Assembly (NCBI GenBank): GCA_964368605.1
Contig: CAYJBP010000095.1
Coordinates: 1 to 10,043 of the forward strand
Origin: CAYJBP01 sp964368605
Lineage (GTDB): Bacteria > Bacillota > Dehalobacteriia > UBA4068
Direction of reading: 5' to 3'
DNA: 10,043 nt
Shown here piece by piece: positions 4,013 to 10,043 of this stretch. Positions within the stretch are counted from its first letter, which is position 1, and each line of letters opens with the position of its first letter. A program made the position numbers and the translations under genes. Under the pieces are notes generated by a model. It was not told where the DNA came from. It ran no database searches and saw only the letters and a program-made list of their open reading frames with translations.

Positions 4013-6655
4013 ATGTTATGTCAAAATTGCAATCAAAATGAAGCTACTGTTAAAATTGTAAAACTGAATAATGGTCATCGGGAAGAAATTTTATTATGCG
4101 ATAGCTGTGCAAAAAAGAATGGCGACATCGACTTTTTAAGTGAAAATAATATTTTAAAAGCTTTTAGCAGCTTTTTTGGCTTTCCCAGCCAGCCTCAAAA
4201 TTTGGGGATGCGTAAGATGGCGCATCGCTTAACCGAAAAAGCACAAAAGGTGCTGGCCTATGCCGAAAAAACAGCCAAAGAGCAAAAGGCTGCCCATATC
4301 GATACCGAGCATATTTTATTAGGCCTTTTTGCGGTGCAAGACGGGATAGCTGCCAAAATTCTCGAACAGTTGGCCTTAAATCAAGAGGTTTTAGCTAAGG
4401 CCAGTCGTGACGAAAATTTAGGCGAGCATGAAAAACTGGGTGGTTTTTCGCCTCAGGCCAAGCGTGCCTTACAATTGGCCGTAGAAGAAGCCTTGGCCAT
4501 GGGCTTAAATTTTGTAGATACCGAGCATTTGCTTTTAGGCTTGGCGGCCGAAGGCGAGGGTATGGCCAGTAGCTGGCTTTTAGATATGGCCGATGCCGAT
4601 CATAAGCGGATACGCAAAATGATTATCCAGATGATTAATCAAGGCCATCCTGCTCATAAAAATGAGCGTAATAGCCATGGCGCTAAGGCCGAGGGCAAAG
4701 CGGCATCTAAAACTCCTACCGTCGATGAATTTGGCCGTGATTTAACCGCCATGGCCAAAGAGGAAAAGCTAGACCCGGTAATCGGGCGCGAAAAAGAAAT
4801 TCAGCGGGTAATTCAAATCCTTTCTCGTCGTACCAAAAATAATCCGGTATTAATCGGCGAGCCGGGCGTGGGCAAAACCGCAATTGTAGAGGGCTTAGCC
4901 CAGCAAATTGTGGAAGGACATGTGCCGGAAACCTTGCTAAATAAAAGGGTAATTACCGTGGATATGTCGTCTTTGGTGGCCGGCTCTAAATATCGGGGCG
5001 ATTTTGAGGAGCGGATGAAAAAGCTGGTAACCGAGATTATCAGCAATCAAGATATCATCCTTTTTATTGACGAATTGCATACCTTGGTGGGTGCAGGTGC
5101 GGCCGAAGGCAGCATCGATGCCTCAAATATTCTAAAACCGGTGCTTTCGCGCGGCGAATTGCAATGCGTGGGCGCTACTACTTTAGAGGAATATCGCAAG
5201 CATATCGAAAAAGATGCAGCCTTAGAGCGGCGCTTTCAATCGGTAACGGTAGAGCAGCCTAATCAGCAAGAGGCCATTGCCATATTATATGGCCTACGTG
5301 ATAAGTACGAGGCTCATCATCGGGTAAAGATTACCGACCAGGCCTTAGAGGCGGCCGTTAACTTGGCGCATCGCTATTTGCCGGATCGCTTTTTGCCGGA
5401 TAAGGCTATTGATTTAATCGACGAGGCCTCTTCGATGGTACGTTTGGCGGCCTATACTGCGCCGCCGGATTTAAAGGAAAAAGAGGCTCAATTGGCGGAA
5501 ATTCAAAAAGAAAAAGAGGCGGCTATTAAAGCCCAAGAATATGAAAAAGCGGCTACTTTTAGGGATCGGGAGGCTAAATTAAATGCCGATATCGAGGCCG
5601 GGCGCAAGGGCTGGCAAAAGCAAAACGGCACTAAAAACCTGGTGGTAAGCGAGGACGAAATAGCCCATGTTTTGGCCGATTGGACGGCTATTCCTGTAGC
5701 AAGATTAAAGCAGGAGGAGACGGCTCGTCTTTTGCATCTGGAGGAGTTATTGCATCAGCGATTGATTGGGCAAGACGAGGCGGTTATAAGCATTGCCAAG
5801 GCGGTGCGCAGGGCTTATTCGGGGTTAAAGTCGCCTAATCGGCCGATTGGTTCTTTTGTATTCTTAGGGCCTACGGGGGTGGGCAAAACCGAGCTGGCCA
5901 GGGCTTTGGCTAATGTACTTTTTGGCTCGGACGATGCTATGGTAAGAATTGATATGAGCGAGTATATGGAAAAGCATGCCGTATCACGCTTAGTAGGAGC
6001 GCCGCCTGGTTATGTTGGCTTTGATGATGGTGGTCAATTGACCAAAATTGTACGTCGCAAGCCGTATAGTGTAATTTTGCTGGATGAGATTGAGAAGGCG
6101 CATCCTGATGTTTTCAATATACTTTTGCAGGTATTGGAGGATGGTCGTCTTACTGATAGTAGTGGTCGGGTTGTAGATTTTCGCAATACGATTATCATAA
6201 TGACTTCTAATGTGGGGGCGGCTAATATTGGCAAGAATCGCAGTATGGGATTTGATACTACGGCAGATAGCCGGGCTGATGATTATCAAAAGATGAAGGA
6301 AACGATGTTGGATGAGCTAAAGCAGGTATTTAGGCCGGAGTTTTTGAATCGGGTTGATGATATTGTGGTCTTTCATGCTTTGGAGCAGGCGCAGTTGCAT
6401 GATATTGTGCGTTTGATGGTGGCTGATTTAAGGCAGCGTTTGCAGGCACAGGGGCGTGATTTGAGTTTAAGTGATGGCGTATATAAAAAGCTGGCTAGTG
6501 AGGGTTACAATCCAGAGTATGGGGCAAGACCCTTGCGCAGAGCGGTATTGAGGTTATTGGAGGATCCGTTGAGCGAGGCAATTTTGGCTGGTGAGTTTAA
6601 GGAGAACAGTCAAATTCACGCTAAGTTAAAGGGTGATAAAATCAGTTTTGTTTAA
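4013..6655 (+). CDS. clpC: ClpC-type AAA+ unfoldase with N-terminal McsA/ClpE-like zinc finger
   Basis: An 880-residue Hsp100 unfoldase that would feed substrates to ClpP. Typical ClpC has about 810 residues, and the excess is N-terminal. Residues 3-32 form a C4 zinc finger (C3, C6, C29, C32; C-x2-C-x22-C-x2-C) as in McsA and ClpE. Two Clp_N repeats follow at about 68-130 and 144-205. AAA-1 has Walker A GEPGVGKT (282-289), Walker B FIDE (351-354), pore loop KYRG (326-329) and Arg pair R406/R407. The middle domain includes a UVR-like coiled coil (about 500-525). AAA-2 has GPTGVGKT (619-626), LLDE (689-692), pore loop GYVG (666-669) and sensor-2 GAR (837-839). MGF (745-747) fits the ClpP-binding loop. 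ClpE usually lacks Clp_N, so this resembles a ClpC fused to the McsA finger. GAGGTGAT (4002-4009) precedes ATG. It is co-transcribed with ctsR. Confidence 0.97.
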   Translation: MLCQNCNQNEATVKIVKLNNGHREEILLCDSCAKKNGDIDFLSENNILKAFSSFFGFPSQPQNLGMRKMAHRLTEKAQKVLAYAEKTAKEQKAAHIDTEHILLGLFAVQDGIAAKILEQLALNQEVLAKASRDENLGEHEKLGGFSPQAKRALQLAVEEALAMGLNFVDTEHLLLGLAAEGEGMASSWLLDMADADHKRIRKMIIQMINQGHPAHKNERNSHGAKAEGKAASKTPTVDEFGRDLTAMAKEEKLDPVIGREKEIQRVIQILSRRTKNNPVLIGEPGVGKTAIVEGLAQQIVEGHVPETLLNKRVITVDMSSLVAGSKYRGDFEERMKKLVTEIISNQDIILFIDELHTLVGAGAAEGSIDASNILKPVLSRGELQCVGATTLEEYRKHIEKDAALERRFQSVTVEQPNQQEAIAILYGLRDKYEAHHRVKITDQALEAAVNLAHRYLPDRFLPDKAIDLIDEASSMVRLAAYTAPPDLKEKEAQLAEIQKEKEAAIKAQEYEKAATFRDREAKLNADIEAGRKGWQKQNGTKNLVVSEDEIAHVLADWTAIPVARLKQEETARLLHLEELLHQRLIGQDEAVISIAKAVRRAYSGLKSPNRPIGSFVFLGPTGVGKTELARALANVLFGSDDAMVRIDMSEYMEKHAVSRLVGAPPGYVGFDDGGQLTKIVRRKPYSVILLDEIEKAHPDVFNILLQVLEDGRLTDSSGRVVDFRNTIIIMTSNVGAANIGKNRSMGFDTTADSRADDYQKMKETMLDELKQVFRPEFLNRVDDIVVFHALEQAQLHDIVRLMVADLRQRLQAQGRDLSLSDGVYKKLASEGYNPEYGARPLRRAVLRLLEDPLSEAILAGEFKENSQIHAKLKGDKISFV

Positions 6656-6661
6656 GTAAAC

Positions 6662-6707
6662 AGGGGCTATCGCAAACAATGGCGATAGCCCCTTAAAAGT
6701 TTTTTTG
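6662..6707 (+). terminator. Rho-independent terminator of ctsR-clpC
   Basis: A perfect 12-bp stem (6662-6673 with 6682-6693) around an 8-nt loop is followed by TAAAAG and a run of seven T (6700-6706). It starts 7 nt after the clpC stop, so the operon ends here and no mcsB or radA follows. Confidence 0.93.
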
Positions 6708-6967
6708 ATTCTTTTTTTTCAAAAAAAGAATAGATCTTAAATCTTTAAAATCTTTTAAATCTTTAAAGCAAAAAGAGTATGTAAGCGAGAAGGCAGACTA
6801 ATGGTGTGATAAATAGGGCGTGGAAAGGTAAAGGCTTGAAAGATTTAGCTGATATTTCTATTTGCGGAGCAAATAGAAATGAAGCGTCTTAAGCAAACCA
6901 AGAATTAGCACGGTTAGTTTACGCATACGGCGACGCGGAGCAAAATTGAAAGATTAAGTTCAAAAGA
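6708..6967. other. Noncoding, repeat-rich spacer between convergent genes
   Basis: No gene was seen on either strand. Four structures occur in order. An AT palindrome (6708-6718/6721-6731) has 11-bp arms. A 9-bp tandem repeat at 6741-6767 (ATCTTTAAA, ATCTTTTAA, ATCTTTAAA) follows a shortened copy at 6734-6740. A perfect 12-bp hairpin lies at 6854-6865/6869-6880 with a GGA loop. The 10-mer GCGGAGCAAA occurs twice (6864-6873, 6935-6944). The minus-strand lipoprotein gene ends at 6968, so its terminator should lie here. The AT palindrome could serve, but no classic GC stem plus T-run is visible on that strand. Confidence 0.55.
6854..6880. repeat. Perfect 12-bp inverted repeat, 3-nt loop
   Basis: ATTTCTATTTGC (6854-6865) and GCAAATAGAAAT (6869-6880) flank GGA. 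The stem has no mismatches but only two G-C pairs near the tip and no T-run on either side. It is unlikely to be a normal terminator. A dispersed palindromic repeat or an RNA processing site is possible. Confidence 0.6.
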
Positions 6968-8152
6968 TTAATAATCACTATAATAATCACCATAATAATC
7001 ACCATAGTAGCCATAATAATAATCACCATAATACGTATAACTGGTAACATAACCTACCCGATAATAATAATCATTATAGACCTCATAGCCATAAATATGG
7101 TCATAGGCATCGGCGGCATTGCCGCCATAGGCAAATTCTTGGCCATCTATAAGTAATCTTCTGGCTTGAGAATCAAAAACAAAATCGAGCATCCCTTGCT
7201 TGCCATTAAGGCCAACAACCTTTACCTGCCAGTTACCGCCGGCCAGCAAATCCTCTTCCAATACCATTAAGCTATAAGGCATTTCAAAAGCATCTTGGTT
7301 AAAGCCGCCCACCAAAGGCAAGATGGGGTTTTGATCTTCAATGCCCAGATAATCGGGATAATACATACCAACACTTACACCGCCATACCATTTTCTGGCC
7401 TGGATAATAGGCATATCATTATAGATAAAAAATTGATAAACCAAACCCGAATCATCCATGGCCGTCCAATAACCTTGCAAATGATAGAATAGACTATTAT
7501 CATCAGCATCGGCGGCATTAAGAGCTATATCATGCTCCAAGCTTACTACCCGCTTTGCCAAAAATCCACCCTGAAAATTGTTTTGCTCATCATAATAGCT
7601 AAGATAAGCCAGGTTTGGCTCGCCATCAATAAGATTTAAACCGGCAAAATAACCATTGGGATAATTAATCTCTACATGCGCCGAATCGCCGCTCATCTGC
7701 CAATTAGCTGTGATTTCGCCGCCTAAATCCACATAATCGGCCTGCTCCAGATTATGGATAACCGTGCCATCCGCCTTAAAATCTAAATGGATTTGCCGCG
7801 CCTGATAATAAATAGTATCATTAGCTCCACCTAACTCGGTGGAATCCACATGCCAACGACCAATAATATCCTGATCTGAATAAGGATATTGACCATTAAA
7901 TAGCTCGGGGTTGATAATAGGGGCAATATCTTCCGATTCGGGCGGATTAGGCGGATTATCGGCCTCAGGCTCGGCTTCGGATGGCGGCGCTATTGGCTCG
8001 GCATCCGGCTTATTGGCTACCGATTGAGCCTCTTGCATTGCTTGCTCGGATAAGGCATTTAAGGCTGTGCCGCTATCTGTGTCTGTATCAGAACAGGCCG
8101 CAAAAAAGAGGCTGCTGGCCAGCAATAAGGAAATGATAAGTTTACTTTTCAT
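6968..8152 (-). CDS. Surface lipoprotein with lipocalin-like domain and Tyr-rich repetitive tail
   Basis: A 394-residue protein of no family I can name. A type II signal peptide ends in the lipobox FAAC with C20 as the lipidation site, so it should be anchored on the outer face of the membrane. Residues 21-95 are an acidic, Pro/Glu/Ala-rich linker. Residues about 97-165 start with IGRW and continue with a FKADGT turn and a WQMSGD strand, the pattern of lipocalin-like beta-barrel domains in Gram-positive lipoproteins. A second IGRW-like stretch (GYWTAMDDSG, 227-236) suggests a repeated or extended beta fold up to about 340. The last 45 residues hold 21 Tyr, with YGDY-type repeats. GGAGG (plus 8159-8163) is 6 nt before ATG. 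It lies downstream of the stalk-domain gene on the same strand behind a terminator, so it may depend partly on read-through. Function unknown. Confidence 0.88.
   Translation of the reverse strand: MKSKLIISLLLASSLFFAACSDTDTDSGTALNALSEQAMQEAQSVANKPDAEPIAPPSEAEPEADNPPNPPESEDIAPIINPELFNGQYPYSDQDIIGRWHVDSTELGGANDTIYYQARQIHLDFKADGTVIHNLEQADYVDLGGEITANWQMSGDSAHVEINYPNGYFAGLNLIDGEPNLAYLSYYDEQNNFQGGFLAKRVVSLEHDIALNAADADDNSLFYHLQGYWTAMDDSGLVYQFFIYNDMPIIQARKWYGGVSVGMYYPDYLGIEDQNPILPLVGGFNQDAFEMPYSLMVLEEDLLAGGNWQVKVVGLNGKQGMLDFVFDSQARRLLIDGQEFAYGGNAADAYDHIYGYEVYNDYYYRVGYVTSYTYYGDYYYGYYGDYYGDYYSDY
6971..7033 (-). repeat. 12-bp tandem coding repeat (YGDY units)
   Basis: Degenerate copies of a 12-bp unit (ATAATCACCATA on the plus strand) encode successive Y-G-D-Y units at the end of the lipoprotein. 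Codons are almost uniform (TAT, GAT, GGT), so expansion or contraction by slippage in whole codons is plausible, giving tail-length variants without a frameshift. Confidence 0.7.
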
Positions 8153-8186
8153 GATTAACCTCCATCTTTAGCAGCAATATCTATTC

Positions 8187-8218
8187 AAAAAAGGGCGGAG
8201 ACATAAGCCTCCGCCCAG
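8187..8218 (-). terminator. Rho-independent terminator after the stalk-domain gene
   Basis: GGGCGGAG (8193-8200) pairs with CTCCGCCC (8209-8216) around an 8-nt loop. On the minus strand the stem is followed by six T (plus A-run 8187-8192). It lies between the two minus-strand envelope genes, only about 35 nt before the start of the lipoprotein gene. The lipoprotein gene therefore has little room for a promoter of its own. Confidence 0.85.
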
Positions 8219-8239
8219 CTTACGCTGCATCTTATTACA

Positions 8240-8266
8240 TTAAAGAGGGAAAGATCCCCTTTTTAA
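8240..8266. repeat. Weak hairpin downstream of the stalk-domain gene
   Basis: TTAAAGAGGG (8240-8249) pairs with CCCTTTTTAA (8257-8266) around 7 nt, with one G-U pair on the plus strand. It precedes the stronger terminator at 8187-8218 in the direction of the minus-strand gene and may act as an auxiliary stop or 3'-end stabiliser. Confidence 0.4.
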
Positions 8267-8291
8267 GTATTTGATTTTAGCATTTGACTGA

Positions 8292-10043
8292 TTAATCGGT
8301 ATAAGGTAAGCTCGAATCTAAATTAATGGTGCTGGTGGCTGCTACCCATTCTACACCGATATCCATAGCTTTAGCTAAATCGCGCAGCTTAAAGTAGTTT
8401 TGACCGCCAATTTTATAGGCTTCTAAAGTTAGCATTTCGCCAGCCATATATACCTTATCACTCGATTTGGTAGCAGTGGTGGTGGCCGCTTCTACTGTCA
8501 TATCCATTTCGCCGCCTACTGCTGTATAAGCACTGCCTGCGATTAAGTCGATAGCTTTGGCATCGGCATCCCAGGTTACTTCAAATTGTTTATCCGAACC
8601 ATTAACCATGGTTGCAAAATCGCGCAATTTAAAGAAATTATTGCCGCCGATATTATAAGCCAAAACGCTAACCGGGCTGCCATTATAATTGATGGCTACA
8701 TTGGTAGAGGCAATAGCATTTACGCCATCGGTAGGCGCAGGAGTAGGAGCAGGGGCAGGGGTTGTGGCTGTGGCTGTGATGGTGGTATCGCCAAAGCTGC
8801 CGCCGGCATTAAATTTAATTTCCGACGATTGATAGGTGCCGGTAACACTGGTGCTGCTTGGAGCAACTGCCAAATCTTCATTCATGGCACGGCCGGGCAA
8901 AGGTGCCGAAAAAGCTGCTGCTCCGCCGCTAATGTTTAGGGTATTGGTGCCGATCAAAACTAAACCTCGGCCATCTTCGGGGGTATTTACGCTATTGCTG
9001 GCGCGGGCAATTAAAGAACCACCTGTCATGGTAAAGCCATCGGTTCTCAAGCCGGTCGAATCATTAGTGGCATCACTGGCTATAATCAGGGCATGGCCGC
9101 CGCTGATATTAACCACACCTTCGCTATACAAACCATCGGTAGTAGCGCCGCCACCGGTTTGCACATTAAGCTTGCCGCCGGTCATAATTAAATCGGCACC
9201 ATCGCCATCTAAGTCGATACCGATATTATTTTCGTCATCGGCATTGCCGGTTTTAACCCTAAGCGCTGCATTATCGGCAATGGTTAAATCGCCGGCAATA
9301 CGCATGCCATCGATATGGGCAGGGCAGGTTTCGCTGGGGTCGATAATAGCTATGGCATTGCCGCTTAAACTAAAGGCTTGGGCATCAATATTGCGGAAAT
9401 TATTATTGGCATAGCCGCCGCTCATGGTTAGCAAAGCGCTATCTGCCATATTTAATTCGCCCTGGGTAGCCCAAAGGCCATAGACATTGCCATCATCGGA
9501 ACGCCCTAACTTGAGATCTAGCTTAGCATTATTAAGAATATTAATATCCTTAACAGTATTAATACCAATATAATAGCCATCTATGCCGCCGCTGATATTA
9601 ACGGTTGCATTATCTTTAAAAGTGAGGCCGCCCTGTACGCTTTTGATAGCCACATAGGAGTAGGCAGTAGGCATAGCAATATCTAAGCTGCCGCTGCCGG
9701 TAAAGGTGATATCCTCGTTGGCAATAATAGTTTCGAGGCTGGTTATTTCCGTGCCCATGGTCATGCCGCCAATCTTGTTTTGGCCGATTAAATTAATCGT
9801 GATTGACTCGGTAGAGTAAATAGCCGCTTCTATGCCATAGGCATAAGCATAGCTGGTATTGATATTGGCATTGTTTAAGGTAAGGGTAGCGCTTGCCATA
9901 TCATAGGATGCCGTGCCATCGCCAAAAATATCGGCGGCATTACTATCTTCTACCATTACATTGCCAACATGAACATCGGCTAGGGCCAGGCTACTAAAGG
10001 CCATTATAAAGGTTAGGGATAAGATGATTACTGCTAAAAGTTT
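8292..10043 (-). CDS. Secreted beta-helix-like protein with C-terminal stalk (copper amine oxidase N-like) module, 5' end cut by the window
   Basis: The frame is open to the last base of the window. The 13 codons upstream of the first internal ATG (10004) read KLLAVIILSLTFI and continue into MAFSSLALADV, one hydrophobic signal peptide with a likely ALA/D cleavage. The true start therefore lies just outside. Numbering from the ATG at 10004, residues about 30-400 consist of short strands repeating patterns such as ATVNISGG, AALTMSGG-like and VVNISGG, typical of a right-handed beta-helix or clostridial carbohydrate-binding surface proteins. A Thr/Pro/Ala linker follows (410-425). Then come two halves carrying YNIGGNNFFKLRDFA (450-464) and YKIGGQNYFKLRDLA (530-544). 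These are signatures of the copper-amine-oxidase-like N-terminal or 'stalk' domain of Clostridia, which is not itself an enzyme. It is probably an extracellular cell-wall-associated or secreted binding protein. Ligand unknown. Confidence 0.88.
   Translation of the reverse strand, partial: KLLAVIILSLTFIMAFSSLALADVHVGNVMVEDSNAADIFGDGTASYDMASATLTLNNANINTSYAYAYGIEAAIYSTESITINLIGQNKIGGMTMGTEITSLETIIANEDITFTGSGSLDIAMPTAYSYVAIKSVQGGLTFKDNATVNISGGIDGYYIGINTVKDINILNNAKLDLKLGRSDDGNVYGLWATQGELNMADSALLTMSGGYANNNFRNIDAQAFSLSGNAIAIIDPSETCPAHIDGMRIAGDLTIADNAALRVKTGNADDENNIGIDLDGDGADLIMTGGKLNVQTGGGATTDGLYSEGVVNISGGHALIIASDATNDSTGLRTDGFTMTGGSLIARASNSVNTPEDGRGLVLIGTNTLNISGGAAAFSAPLPGRAMNEDLAVAPSSTSVTGTYQSSEIKFNAGGSFGDTTITATATTPAPAPTPAPTDGVNAIASTNVAINYNGSPVSVLAYNIGGNNFFKLRDFATMVNGSDKQFEVTWDADAKAIDLIAGSAYTAVGGEMDMTVEAATTTATKSSDKVYMAGEMLTLEAYKIGGQNYFKLRDLAKAMDIGVEWVAATSTINLDSSLPYTD

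Noticed and set aside
4813..6289. Minus-strand ORFs of 66-99 codons opposite clpC
   Set aside because: They are antisense to conserved Walker and pore-loop regions of ClpC and show no domain or start signal.
6734..6767. CRISPR-like short repeats
   Set aside because: The 9-bp units are contiguous with no spacers and far too short for CRISPR repeats.
7295..7492. Plus-strand 65-codon ORF inside the lipoprotein gene
   Set aside because: It is antisense to a well-supported CDS with no ribosome binding site or recognisable product.
8586..9414. Overlapping plus-strand ORFs of 117 and 192 codons opposite the stalk-domain gene
   Set aside because: They are antisense shadows of a GCC/GGC-rich coding strand, with low-complexity products and no ribosome binding site.

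Overview
The window comes from a low-to-mid GC Gram-positive bacterium, most likely Bacillota of the class Clostridia. The grounds are a CtsR/ClpC heat-shock operon with a CtsR operator, a lipoprotein signal, a secreted protein with the clostridial-type copper-amine-oxidase-like 'stalk' module, and many intrinsic terminators. The genus cannot be fixed from sequence alone.

Layout, left to right. Positions 1-468 hold no convincing gene but several long hairpins: a 25-bp stem at 52-108, a 22-bp stem at 383-430, a shorter palindrome at 304-323, and an A9G8 run. A minus-strand gene (469-2580) encodes a cytoplasmic PAS-GAF-GGDEF-EAL protein. Its EAL half looks catalytically intact and its GGDEF half looks degenerate, so it is probably a c-di-GMP phosphodiesterase. 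Two tiny paralogous genes follow on the minus strand (2915-3085 and 3098-3253). They encode 56- and 51-residue Cys-rich single-helix membrane peptides, with strong ribosome binding sites and a shared terminator. They are the least explained genes here.

A divergent region leads into the plus-strand operon ctsR-clpC (3510-6655). It has a near-consensus extended -10 promoter and two CtsR boxes just downstream of the -10. The ClpC protein carries an N-terminal McsA/ClpE-type C4 zinc finger ahead of a complete Clp_N domain. Separate mcsA and mcsB genes are absent, and a strong terminator follows clpC. Codon use in the last third of clpC differs from the rest.

Positions 6708-6967 are noncoding and repeat-rich. 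Two minus-strand envelope genes complete the window: a lipoprotein with a Tyr-rich repetitive tail (6968-8152), and a secreted beta-helix-like protein with a C-terminal stalk module (8292 to the right edge). The latter is cut by the window end: its signal peptide reads in frame past the first internal ATG to the last base.

The genes fall into three units: second-messenger signalling, heat-shock proteolysis with autoregulation by CtsR, and cell-surface proteins. The sequence shows no direct functional link between the units.
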